Assembly (NCBI GenBank): GCA_005884155.1
Contig: VAXD01000092.1
Span: forward strand, 1 to 9,917
Reading direction: 5' to 3'
Source of the DNA: Actinomycetota bacterium
GTDB taxonomy: Bacteria > Actinomycetota > Thermoleophilia > Gaiellales > Gaiellaceae
Length of the DNA stretch: 9,917 bases
This document shows, piece after piece, positions 1-7,131 of this stretch; position 1 is the stretch's first letter, and each line of letters opens with the position of its first letter. The translations under genes were made by a program, and so were the position numbers. The notes under the pieces are model-generated. The model was not told the DNA's origin. It did not search any database and saw only the letters and a program-made list of their open reading frames with translations.

Positions 1-2
1 CG

Positions 3-761
3 ACCGGAACCGTCTTCAACCCGACGACCAGCTTCGTCCTGCCGACGGGCGGCAAGGCGCTCTTCCTCTTCGATACCGAGGAAGGCAAGGTACTCGGCTG
101 GAATCCGGCGCAGGGCATGGACGCCGTCGTCGTCGCAAACCTTGACGACGGGGCGATCTACAAGGGCCTAGCCATCGCGAACACCGATGCCGGCCCCCGC
201 CTCTACGCCGCGGACTTCCACAACGCGAAAGTGGACGTCTTCGACGGGAGCTTCGGTCTCGTGCAGCCCAGTGGCTTCGTAGACCCGTCGCTGCCGAGCG
301 GCTACGCGCCGTTCGGGATCCAGACGATCGGTAACCGCGTGTTCGTCACGTACGCGCAACAGGACGCGGACGCCGAGGACGAGGTGGCCGGCCAGGGGAA
401 GGGCTTCGTCGATGCCTACGACACGGCCGGCAACCTGATCGGACGCGTCGCTCAGCACGGCCAGCTGAACGCGCCGTGGGGCCTCGCGCTTGCACCGTCG
501 ACGTTCGGCCGGTTCGCCGGGGACCTGCTCGTCGGCAACTTCGGCGACGGTCAGATCAACGCGTACGCGAAGCTCGGCAACGGCCACTTCGAGCACCGCG
601 GCGAGCTGCGTGACGCGAGCGGCAAGTCGCTGGCGATCGACGGACTCTGGGCGCTGCAGTTCGGCCAGGGCGGCGACAACGGCCCGGCCGGCACGCTCTT
701 CTTCACGGCCGGCCCGGACGATGAGCAGCACGGCCTGTTCGGCCAGATCGCGAGCGGCTGA
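3..761 (+). CDS. TIGR03118 family protein, C-terminal part (5' end outside window)
   Basis: The reading frame is open from the first complete codon of the window, so the methionine at 117 is internal and this is the last 252 residues of a longer protein. Visible family hallmarks are an early 'ATGTVFNP'-like segment (here TGTVFNP), the phrase GWNP soon after it, and the ending FFTAGPDDEQHGLFGQI, which is highly typical of TIGR03118 proteins. The repeated short blocks of the type 'GPRLYAADFHNAKVDVFD' and 'GDLLVGNFGDGQINAY' look like NHL/propeller blades. Members are usually exported, but the signal peptide region lies outside the window. The biochemical function of the family is unknown to me. 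It converges on the glycosyltransferase gene with only 7 bases between the stop codons, and I see no terminator hairpin there. The family assignment is firm; the role is not. Confidence 0.85.
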   Translation, partial: TGTVFNPTTSFVLPTGGKALFLFDTEEGKVLGWNPAQGMDAVVVANLDDGAIYKGLAIANTDAGPRLYAADFHNAKVDVFDGSFGLVQPSGFVDPSLPSGYAPFGIQTIGNRVFVTYAQQDADAEDEVAGQGKGFVDAYDTAGNLIGRVAQHGQLNAPWGLALAPSTFGRFAGDLLVGNFGDGQINAYAKLGNGHFEHRGELRDASGKSLAIDGLWALQFGQGGDNGPAGTLFFTAGPDDEQHGLFGQIASG

Positions 762-768
762 GCCTGGC

Positions 769-2055
769 CTACGACTTGCGGGTGAGCTCCTGGATCAGGT
801 CGGCGGACGTGACCGTTCCGGGGCTCGCCCGCAGGCGCGCCGACGCCTCGCGGAGGCGCGAGTGATCTGAGTCGAGCAGGCGGTCGATCGCTACGTGCAG
901 CTCGGTGTCCTCGAACGCGTAGGTCGGCAGCCGCTCGCCGAAGCCGCACTCGGCGACGCGCTGCGCGTTGTCATACTGGTCCCAGAAGAGCGGCAGCACG
1001 ATCATCGGCTTGCCGAAGTGAACGGACTCGGTGACCGTGTTGTTGCCGCCGTGCGTGATCACGAGGTCGACGTGCGGCAGGATCGCCGGCTGCGGGAGGA
1101 ACTCGGCGCCGGTCATGTTCTGCGCGAGCTCGATCAGCTCGTGTTGCGGGCCCTTGCTGACGACATAGCGGTGCGGCGTTTCCGCGAGCGCGGCGACGAG
1201 ACGGTTCATCAGCTCGACGTCCGCCGAGCCGAGGCTGCCCAGCGAGACGTAGATCAGCGCGCCGTCGCCCGGCGGCGCTTCCCAGCCCTCCTCCGCCGAA
1301 CGAACGCACGACTCGAGCCGCTGCCACTGCGGGCCGAGCGGGCGCGAGCGCTCGTAGTCGAGCTCGGCCGGATAGAGATAGAGGTCGAGGAACGGCGACT
1401 CGTGGATGAGCTCGAGCTCCGGCAACGGCGGCGCGCCGCGTTCCTCGCAGAACGCCGAAAAGTCGCGCCACAAAGGCTCGTGCAGCTCGCGGTAGCGCGC
1501 GCGGAACTCGTCCCAGCCGGTGCGGTCACCGGTTGGATAGCCCGAGAACGTGGGCGGCAGCTCGGGGTCCTTCAGCTCGAGCGGGTTGCAGGAGACGATC
1601 CGAGCCCAGGGCCGGCCGCTCGCGAGCACGGCGGGGAAGGCGACGACGTTGTCCTGGACGATCACGTCTGGCTCGAGCTCGCCGAAGATCTCGCGCAGCC
1701 GCTCGTCGACGTAGCGCGCCCCATCGACGAGCTCCTGCCAGACGGGAAGGATGAACGTCTCGAGCTGCTCGATCGTGGGCTTGCGGAACTCGGGCGCCGT
1801 GTCGCGGACGAATTCCTTCCAGAACTGGCCGGGCGCCTCCTCGACCTCCGGCGGCGGCTTTAGGCGCATGAGTGCCTCCTCGAAGCCCTGCGCCTCGAGC
1901 GTGCCGGCGAACGACTCCTACACGACGAAGACCACGCGATGCCCGCGCTCCAGCAGCACGCGCCCGATCCCGACGCAGTTGTTCGTCGGCCCGAACGCGC
2001 CCTCGGGAAAGAAGACGACCGTGCTCAAGCGAATGCCCGCTGCCGGCGCTGGCAA
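769..2055 (-). pseudogene. GT1-family (macrolide-type) glycosyltransferase, interrupted by an in-frame amber codon
   Basis: The longest uninterrupted frame (1869-769, 366 residues) ends in a clear GT1 nucleotide-sugar-binding half: VSLGSLG near residue 208, THGGNNT at 272-278 and LFWDQYDNAQR at 294-304, as in UDP-glycosyltransferases of the MGT/UGT type. It lacks the family's N-terminal strand and loop. These are encoded immediately upstream in the same frame: TVVFFPEGAFGPTNNCVGIG, then GRVLLERGHRVVFVV, a TAG at 1920-1918, then ESFAGTLEAQGFEEAL leading into the methionine at 1869. The best original start is TTG at 2055-2053, with GGAGG (2068-2064) 8 bases upstream, giving 428 codons, a normal length for the family. 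The TAG sits where a sense codon such as GAG would be expected. Probable outcomes are a pseudogene, a sequencing error or reinitiation at 1869, which has GAGGAGG five bases upstream. It lies 43 bases downstream of the PLP enzyme gene, same strand. Acceptor unknown. Confidence 0.8.
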
Positions 2056-2098
2056 AGCCGGCGCCTCCGCTCCCTGATGAGCTCCGTCGAGCCTACGC

Positions 2099-3043
2099 TC
2101 ACAGAGCTTGCTCGAGGTCGGCCCAGAGCTCGTCTGCGTCCTCGAGGCCGACGCTCAGGCGCAGCAGGCCCGGCGGCACGCGGTCGCCCTCCCAGCGCGC
2201 GCGGCTCTCGAGCACCGACTCGATGCCGCCGAGACTCGTCGCGTTCTCGATCCTGCCGAGCGACGTCTCGACCTTGTGCGGGTCATCGACGTCGAACGAG
2301 AGCAGGCCGCTGAAGCCGGGATAACGCACTTCCGAGACGGCAGGATGGCCGCGCAACCGCTCGGCGAGCTCCTGCGCCGTGGCGGTGATCCGCTCCATCC
2401 GCACGCGTAGGGTCTTGAGGCTGCGCAGCAGCAGCCAGCACGGATCCGGCGCGGCGACGATCCCTGTCCGGCCCCGGAACGCGCCCAGCCGCTCGGCGTC
2501 CTCTGCGGCGCCGCACACGACCGCGCCGAGCAGTACGTCCGAGTGACCGCCGAGGTACTTGGTCGCGCTGTGCAGGACGAAGTCCGCGTCGTGCTCGAGC
2601 GGACGCAGGTAGACGGGAGTCGCGGCGGTCGAGTCGACTACGACGCGCGCCGGGTGTCTGGCCGCGGCTTCGAAGTCCGGCATCGTCAGGAACGGGTTCG
2701 ACGGCGCCTCGAGCCAGACGAGGTCGACGCCGTCAGGCGGCGGGCCGGTCTGGTCGAACTCCTCGTGGCGGATCCCCCAGCGCGCGAGCTCCTCGAACAG
2801 AAGCGCGGTGCCGTAGTAGCCGCCGCCGGCGAGCGCGATCGTCTGTCCCGGCTCGAGCAGCCCGAGCACGAGCGCCGTGATCGCCCCCGACCCGGAGGGG
2901 AAGAGGAGCGCCTCACCGCCTTCGAGCTCACCGAGAGCGCGTTCGGCGGCAACCCCGGTCGGGTGCGCGTACCGCTGGTAGTAGAAGTCACCCGGCTCGC
3001 CCTCGCGGTACGGCCAGATCGTCGAACGGTCGAGCGGTTCCAT
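2099..3043 (-). CDS. PLP-dependent transsulfuration enzyme (cystathionine gamma-synthase/lyase family), compact form
   Basis: This 314-residue protein belongs to the Cys/Met metabolism PLP enzymes (fold type I), which make or cleave cystathionine, or use O-acyl-homoserine with sulfide. Visible landmarks are the substrate-side segment YYQRYAHPTG (21-30), the cofactor phosphate loop PSGSGA (49-54), the stacking tyrosine region GGGYYGT (73-79), Asp137 in VVVDST, the Schiff-base lysine Lys162 in HSATKYLGGHSD, SLGGIES (270-276) and the carboxylate-binding Arg295 in LLRLSVGLED. I chose ATG 3043 because the longer frame would run into the sulfate-binding protein gene and its promoter, and because homology starts near here. 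Family members are usually about 380-400 residues. This one is shorter at the N-terminus and also between VRYPG (239-243) and the following LLSF, where about 15 residues are missing. The reaction (synthase, lyase or sulfhydrylase) cannot be told from sequence alone. Divergent from the sulfate transporter operon, consistent with a sulfur role. Confidence 0.88.
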   Translation of the reverse strand: MEPLDRSTIWPYREGEPGDFYYQRYAHPTGVAAERALGELEGGEALLFPSGSGAITALVLGLLEPGQTIALAGGGYYGTALLFEELARWGIRHEEFDQTGPPPDGVDLVWLEAPSNPFLTMPDFEAAARHPARVVVDSTAATPVYLRPLEHDADFVLHSATKYLGGHSDVLLGAVVCGAAEDAERLGAFRGRTGIVAAPDPCWLLLRSLKTLRVRMERITATAQELAERLRGHPAVSEVRYPGFSGLLSFDVDDPHKVETSLGRIENATSLGGIESVLESRARWEGDRVPPGLLRLSVGLEDADELWADLEQAL

Positions 3044-3146
3044 CGCGCACAACTCTAGGGCGCGACGCTTCTCGCTTGACGTCCAGCCGCCGCGGCACCT
3101 ATTGTCCAGCAACTTAGTCGAGAAAATCGAAAAATAAGGAGTGCGA
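3044..3146. promoter_or_regulatory. Divergent promoter region between the PLP enzyme and sulfate transporter genes
   Basis: This 103-base gap separates two divergent sulfur-related genes and is markedly more AT-rich at its right end. For the rightward operon, TTGACG (3076-3081) and TATTGT (3100-3105) are separated by 18 bases and form a plausible sigma-70-type promoter, predicting a leader of about 35 bases. An imperfect dyad at 3099-3117 (CTATTG, then CAACTTAG) overlaps the -10 element and is a candidate operator. Leftward, TAGAGT on the minus strand (3057-3052) lies 8 bases before the PLP enzyme ATG and would suit a leaderless transcript. All of this is inspection-level inference; the Rrf2 regulator encoded at the other end of the operon is the obvious candidate binder. 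Confidence 0.45.
3136..3141 (+). promoter_or_regulatory. Ribosome binding site of the sulfate-binding protein gene
   Basis: AAGGAG lies five bases before ATG 3147. This decides the start: the in-frame GTG at 3141 overlaps the Shine-Dalgarno sequence itself and is therefore rejected. It is the clearest ribosome binding site in the window. Confidence 0.75.
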
Positions 3147-4130
3147 ATGAGAAGTATTTGTCTGGCTTTGGCTCTGATGGGAATCCTCGCCGGCTCGGCG
3201 GGGGGCGCCTCGCAGAGTGGGTCCGTCGACCTGGTCGCGTACTCAACCCCCAAGGACGCCTACGGGAAGATCATCAGTTCGTTCCAGGGCACCGCTGCCG
3301 GGCACGGTGTCGACTTCACGCAGTCGTACGGCGCGTCCGGCGACCAGGCACGCGCGGTCGCCGCGGGCCAGCCGGCCGATCTCGTCGCGCTCTCGCTCGC
3401 GCCGGACATCGACTTCCTCGTCAAGAAGAACATCGTCCCGAAAAACTGGCGGAGCGCGAACCAGTACCACGGCGTCGTCTCCAACTCGGTGGTCGTCCTC
3501 GTCGTCCGCGACGGGAACCCGAAGCACATCACCGGTTGGGGCGACCTCGTCAAGCCGGGTGTTCAGGTGATAACGCCGAACCCGTTCACCTCCGGCGGAG
3601 CCCGCTGGAACGTGATGGCGGCCTACGGCGCGCTTCGCCGCTCTGGCAAGAGCGACAAGCAGGCGGTCCAGTACCTCTACAAGCTCTTCCACCACGTGCC
3701 AGTCCAGCCGGACAGCGCGCGGTCGGCGCTGCAGGTCTTCGCGCAGGGCAAGGGCGACGTGCTGCTCACGTACCAGAACGATGCGATCTACGCCGAGCAG
3801 AAAGGCGTCCACACCGAGTACCACGTGCCCAAGGCGACGATCCTCATCCAGACCCCGGTTGCGTTGACGAAGAGCGGCCTCTCGAAGCCTGCCGCGAAGG
3901 CGTTCTACAAGTACCTCTGGTCGGCCACCGCGCAACGGGCCTTCGGCGAGCAAGGCTACCAGCCGGTCGTCAAGAGCGTCGCGAAGCACTACCACCTGTA
4001 CCACCCGCCGGGGCTGTTCACGATCGCCTCGAAGCGCTACGGGCTGAACGGCTGGACCAAGGTGAACAAGCGCTTCTTCGACCCGAAGACCGGGATCATG
4101 GCCGCGGTCGAGAGGTCGCTTGGCCACTAG
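3147..4130 (+). CDS. sbp: Sulfate/thiosulfate ABC transporter substrate-binding protein
   Basis: This 327-residue exported protein captures sulfate (or thiosulfate) outside the membrane and delivers it to the CysT-CysW-CysA transporter. The N-terminus has a short basic start, a hydrophobic core (about residues 4-17) and a small-residue cleavage region AGSAGGA. There is no lipobox cysteine, so it looks like a signal peptidase I substrate rather than a lipoprotein, which is unusual if the host is a monoderm. Family landmarks are SYGASGDQARAV (60-71), DLVALSLAPDIDFL (78-91), RDGNPKHITGWGDLVKPGV (121-139), the very typical PNPFTSGGARWN (144-155) and QTPVALTKSGLS (235-246). The start is ATG 3147, set by AAGGAG. 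It is the first gene of the operon, and its last 11 bases overlap the cysT start. Sulfate versus thiosulfate preference cannot be distinguished here. Confidence 0.92.
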   Translation: MRSICLALALMGILAGSAGGASQSGSVDLVAYSTPKDAYGKIISSFQGTAAGHGVDFTQSYGASGDQARAVAAGQPADLVALSLAPDIDFLVKKNIVPKNWRSANQYHGVVSNSVVVLVVRDGNPKHITGWGDLVKPGVQVITPNPFTSGGARWNVMAAYGALRRSGKSDKQAVQYLYKLFHHVPVQPDSARSALQVFAQGKGDVLLTYQNDAIYAEQKGVHTEYHVPKATILIQTPVALTKSGLSKPAAKAFYKYLWSATAQRAFGEQGYQPVVKSVAKHYHLYHPPGLFTIASKRYGLNGWTKVNKRFFDPKTGIMAAVERSLGH

Positions 4131-4938
4131 CGTCGCGCCTGAGCTTCCGCGGCGCGGCCTGGCGCTCGGGTCACCGGCCGCCCTGGCCGGAGGCGTGGCG
4201 ATGGGCTACCTCAGCGTCGTGGTGCTGCTGCCGCTGGCGGCGCTCGTCTGGAGCTCGCGCGCCGGCGGCCTCAGCGTGTTCTGGCACGAGGCGACCCGGC
4301 CCGAGGCGGTTGCGGCGCTGAAGCTGACGCTCGGGGTCGCGGCCGTCTGCGCGCTCGTCAACGCGGTGGCCGGCACGGCGATCGCCTGGGTGCTCGTTCG
4401 CGACCGATTTCGTGGCAAGGGGATCGTCGACTCGGTGATCGACCTACCGTTCGCGCTGCCGACGATCGTCGCGGGCCTGACGCTGCTTGCGCTCTACGGC
4501 CCGAGCGGGCCGTTCCGCGTGGACATCGTCGGACTCATCGTTGCGCTCCTGTTCGTGACGCTGCCGTTCGTCGTGCGCGCGGTGCAGCCCGTGCTGATAG
4601 AGCTCGACACCGAGATGGAGGAGGCCGCTGCGTCGCTCGGCGCGCGCCCACTCGCGATCTTCAGGCGGATCATCTTCCCGAACCTGCTGCCGGCGGTCCT
4701 GTCCGGGGTTGCGCTCGCGTTCGCGCGGGCGGTCGGGGAGTTCGGTGCCGTGGTGCTGATCTCCGGGAACATCCCCTTCAAGACGCAGGTCTCGTCCGTC
4801 TACATCTTCGGCCAGCTGCAGTCGGGCAACGGCAGCGGAGCCGCGGCGGTCTCGGTGCTCCTGCTCGTGATCTCACTCGGCGCCCTACTCGCAATCGGCG
4901 GGTTCCGACATTGGAGGACGAGGCACGACCGTGTCTAG
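4120..4938 (+). CDS. cysT: Sulfate ABC transporter permease CysT
   Basis: This 272-residue inner-membrane protein is one of the two channel-forming subunits. It has several hydrophobic segments (roughly 25-45, 68-92, 107-127, 135-155, 192-212 and 240-262) and the binding-protein-dependent permease EAA loop at about 167-187 (EEAAASLGARP, then IFRRIIFP), which docks on the ATPase. LVRDRFRGKGIVDSVIDLPFA-type sequence around 92-112 is characteristic of CysT/CysW and ModB permeases. The chosen start is TTG 4120, which overlaps the binding-protein gene by 11 bases and has GAGAGG four bases upstream. A strong alternative is ATG 4201, preceded by GGAGG with 7-base spacing, but that would start the protein directly at the first membrane segment and leave a 70-base gap. 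The choice of CysT over CysW rests on gene order and similarity. Confidence 0.9.
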   Translation: MATSVAPELPRRGLALGSPAALAGGVAMGYLSVVVLLPLAALVWSSRAGGLSVFWHEATRPEAVAALKLTLGVAAVCALVNAVAGTAIAWVLVRDRFRGKGIVDSVIDLPFALPTIVAGLTLLALYGPSGPFRVDIVGLIVALLFVTLPFVVRAVQPVLIELDTEMEEAAASLGARPLAIFRRIIFPNLLPAVLSGVALAFARAVGEFGAVVLISGNIPFKTQVSSVYIFGQLQSGNGSGAAAVSVLLLVISLGALLAIGGFRHWRTRHDRV

Positions 4939-5719
4939 GTACGTGATTCGCTTCGGCGCGCTCGGTTACCTCGCGCTTCTGTTGCTCCTGCCGGTCGGGT
5001 TCGTCTTTTACCGCGCCTTCGACCACGGCTTCTCGCACGCGTGGCATGCGGTCACGACTCCGGCGGCGGTCCACGCGCTCGAGCTGACGCTGCTGATCGC
5101 CGCGATCGCGGTGCCGGCGAACACGGTCTTCGGGATCGTCATGGCCCTCGCGCTCGTGCGCGGCCGGCTGCCGGGACGCGGGCTACTCAATGCGGCCGTC
5201 GACCTGCCGCTCGCGCTCTCGCCGGTGGTGGTCGGCCTCTCGCTCGTGCTCCTTTACGGCCGCGGCGGCTGGCTCGGCGGGCTGGCCGGCCACGGGCTGA
5301 AGATCCTGTTCGCGTTTCCCGGGATGGTGCTGGCGACGATGTTCGTCTCGCTCCCGTTCGTCGTGCGCGAGGTCGTACCGGTGCTCCGCGAGATCGGCAC
5401 CGAGCAGGAGCAGGCGGCCGAGACGCTCGGCGCCGGGCCGTTCCAAACCTTCCGCCGGATCACGTTCCCCGCGATCCGCTGGGCGGTCGCCTACGGCGTC
5501 GTGCTGACGACGGCCCGCGCGATCGGCGAGTTCGGCGCCGTCAGCGCCGTCTCCGGGAACATCGAAGGGCGGACGCAGACGCTGCCGCTCTACGTCAAGG
5601 CGCAGTTCGACGGCTTCGACACGGCCGGCGCGTACGCGTCGTCGGTCGTGCTCGCGATGATCGCGATCGCCGTGGTCGTCGCGCTGCGCGCCCTGCACCC
5701 TCGCGAGGAGGCCGGATGA
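4931..5719 (+). CDS. cysW: Sulfate ABC transporter permease CysW
   Basis: This is the second channel subunit, 262 residues, with the same architecture as CysT: hydrophobic segments at roughly 8-28, 50-76, 90-110, 124-145, 184-205 and 235-254, and an EAA loop at 160-180 (EQAAETLGAGP, then TFRRITFP). The stretch AIGEFGAVSAVSGNI (197-211) followed by GRTQTLPLYV is typical of CysW. The start is GTG 4931, overlapping the end of cysT by 8 bases; a GAGG about 7 bases before it can serve as ribosome binding site. Its stop overlaps the next start as ATGA. The coupling implies translational linkage and near-equal production of the two permease subunits, as expected for a CysT-CysW heterodimer. Confidence 0.92.
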   Translation: MSRYVIRFGALGYLALLLLLPVGFVFYRAFDHGFSHAWHAVTTPAAVHALELTLLIAAIAVPANTVFGIVMALALVRGRLPGRGLLNAAVDLPLALSPVVVGLSLVLLYGRGGWLGGLAGHGLKILFAFPGMVLATMFVSLPFVVREVVPVLREIGTEQEQAAETLGAGPFQTFRRITFPAIRWAVAYGVVLTTARAIGEFGAVSAVSGNIEGRTQTLPLYVKAQFDGFDTAGAYASSVVLAMIAIAVVVALRALHPREEAG

Positions 5720-6672
5720 GCGGCATCACTGTCCTCGACGTCACAAAACGCTTCAACGGCTTCACCGCGCTCGACGACGTCTCGGTGACGATCCCCGAAG
5801 GCTCGCTGACGGCACTGCTCGGCCCAAGCGGAAGCGGCAAGTCAACGCTCCTGCGCGTGATCGCCGGCCTCGAGAGCCCCGACGGCGGAAAGGTGCTGAT
5901 CGGAAACGAAGACGTGACCGAACAGCCGGCCCGGGCGCGCGGGGTCGGCATGGTCTTCCAGCACTACGCCGCCTTCAAGCACATGACGGTCTACGACAAC
6001 GTCGCGTTCGGCCTCGCGATCCGCCGCCGGCCGCGCGCCGAGATCCGCGACCGCGTGCACGAGCTGCTCGAGCTCGTCCAGCTCGAAGGGCTGGCGAAGC
6101 GATACCCGGCCCAGCTCTCGGGCGGCCAGCGCCAGCGGATGGCGCTTGCCCGCGCGCTCGCCGTCGAGCCGGGCGTGCTGCTCTTGGACGAGCCCTTCGG
6201 CGCGCTCGACGCGCGGGTGCGCAAGGAGCTGCGCGCGTGGCTCCGGCGCCTGCACGACGAGGTGCACGTCACGACGATCATCGTCACCCACGACCAGGAA
6301 GAGGCGATGGAGGTCGCCGGCCAGATCGTCGTTCTCAACGAGGGTCGGATCGAGCAGGTCGGCTCGCCGCGCGAGCTCTACGACTCGCCGGCGAACGAGT
6401 TCGTGATGAGCTTCGTCGGGCCGGTCAACCGCGTCGGCGAGACCTTCGTTCGCCCGCACGACGTCGAGCTCAGCCTCGAGCCGGAGGCTGGCTCCGAGGA
6501 GGCGATGGTCGAGCGGGTCGTGCACCTCGGCTTCGAGGTTCGCGTCGAGCTCCTCCGCGCCGATGGCGAGAGGCTCCTCGCGCAGCTGACGCAGGACGAC
6601 GTCGAGCAACTCGAGCTCGAGCCCGGCCAGATCGTCCACGTTCGGTCGAGCCGGACGAAGACGTTCGCCTAG
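5716..6672 (+). CDS. cysA: Sulfate ABC transporter ATP-binding protein CysA
   Basis: This 318-residue ATPase powers sulfate import. The nucleotide-binding domain contains Walker A GPSGSGKS (36-43), Q-loop Gln82 in FQHYAAF, signature LSGGQRQR (134-141), Walker B VLLLDEP (154-160), D-loop GALDAR (162-167) and H-loop His192 in THDQEEAM. The C-terminal part from about 240 is a short TOBE-like regulatory domain that begins with the family phrase VRPHDVEL. An open frame continues far upstream inside cysW, but the real start is ATG 5716, which overlaps the cysW stop as ATGA and begins the homologous sequence. At about 318 residues it is somewhat shorter than enterobacterial CysA (about 365). No sulfate activation or reduction genes follow; the next gene faces it. 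Confidence 0.93.
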   Translation: MSGITVLDVTKRFNGFTALDDVSVTIPEGSLTALLGPSGSGKSTLLRVIAGLESPDGGKVLIGNEDVTEQPARARGVGMVFQHYAAFKHMTVYDNVAFGLAIRRRPRAEIRDRVHELLELVQLEGLAKRYPAQLSGGQRQRMALARALAVEPGVLLLDEPFGALDARVRKELRAWLRRLHDEVHVTTIIVTHDQEEAMEVAGQIVVLNEGRIEQVGSPRELYDSPANEFVMSFVGPVNRVGETFVRPHDVELSLEPEAGSEEAMVERVVHLGFEVRVELLRADGERLLAQLTQDDVEQLELEPGQIVHVRSSRTKTFA

Positions 6673-7124
6673 TGCGGCTGCCAGGCCTCCGGGTCGGCGG
6701 CGAGGCGGGAGATCTCTTCCGGGAGCCGTCCCGCGGCGACGTCGGCCACGGTGACCCGCTCGAGCACCGCGCGTAGGTTCGCGCGCACGGCTATCCAGAC
6801 GTCGCGTAACGGCTCGGCCGCGCCGCTGTACTCGACCTGCTCGGGCCGCTGGCCGCGGACGTTTGCGATCGGGCCCTCTACAGCGCGAATGACCTCCGCG
6901 AGCACGATCTCCTCGGCGGGCTTGGCCAGCCAGTACCCGCCTTCGGCGCCGCGCTGGCTCTGCACAAGGCCGGCGTGCTTCAGCTCCAGCAGGATGTTCT
7001 CGAGGAAGTTGAGCGGGATCTGCTGCGCGTCCGCGATCCGCTCCCCCTTGACGGGGCCGTCGCCTGCGACTGCGAGCTCGACCGCGGCGCGCACGGCGTA
7101 GTCGACCTTCGCGGAAACACGCAT
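6669..7124 (-). CDS. Rrf2 family transcriptional regulator
   Basis: This 151-residue DNA-binding protein begins directly with the Rrf2 winged-helix signature: VSAKVDYAVRAAVELA (3-18), the recognition part IADAQQIPLNFLENILLELKHAGLV (30-54) and the wing SQRGAEGGYWLAKP (56-69). The family includes IscR, NsrR, RsrR and the cysteine-metabolism repressor CymR. The Fe-S members ligate their cluster through cysteines in the region after the wing. This protein contains no cysteine at all, so a cysteine-ligated Fe-S cluster is excluded and a CymR-like, cluster-free sensor is more likely. Its stop shares CTAG with the stop of cysA on the other strand. It starts 10 bases after the methyltransferase stop, without a ribosome binding site. 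Control of the sulfate transporter operon is inferred from position only. Confidence 0.9.
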   Translation of the reverse strand: MRVSAKVDYAVRAAVELAVAGDGPVKGERIADAQQIPLNFLENILLELKHAGLVQSQRGAEGGYWLAKPAEEIVLAEVIRAVEGPIANVRGQRPEQVEYSGAAEPLRDVWIAVRANLRAVLERVTVADVAAGRLPEEISRLAADPEAWQPH

Positions 7125-7131
7125 CGCTGGG

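Noticed and set aside
762..768. Terminator between the convergent first two genes
   Set aside because: The gap is only 7 bases and I see no stable stem across the two stop codons.
895..1863. 322-codon plus-strand open frame opposite the glycosyltransferase
   Set aside because: It is a typical antisense frame of a GC-rich gene with Arg/Glu/Leu/Val-dominated content; the opposite strand has unmistakable GT1 motifs.
3141..3143. GTG as start of the sulfate-binding protein
   Set aside because: It overlaps the AAGGAG ribosome binding site; ATG 3147 has correct spacing.
3044..3253. N-terminal extension of the PLP enzyme frame to 3253
   Set aside because: It would overlap the sulfate-binding protein gene and its promoter, the added 70 residues show no family similarity, and the conserved sequence starts near ATG 3043.
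3243..4127. 294-codon minus-strand open frame opposite the sulfate-binding protein
   Set aside because: It is an antisense shadow; the plus strand encodes a clear Sbp protein.
4201..4203. ATG 4201 as the start of CysT
   Set aside because: It has an excellent GGAGG seven bases upstream, but it would remove the cytoplasmic N-terminus before the first membrane segment and break the operon overlap pattern. I keep it as an alternative rather than the call.
5041..5715. Long upstream frame fused to CysA
   Set aside because: It is the alternative frame of cysW, arginine-rich and without homology; CysA starts at ATG 5716 with an ATGA overlap.
5842..6639. 265-codon minus-strand open frame opposite cysA
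   Set aside because: It is an antisense shadow; all ABC ATPase motifs are on the plus strand.
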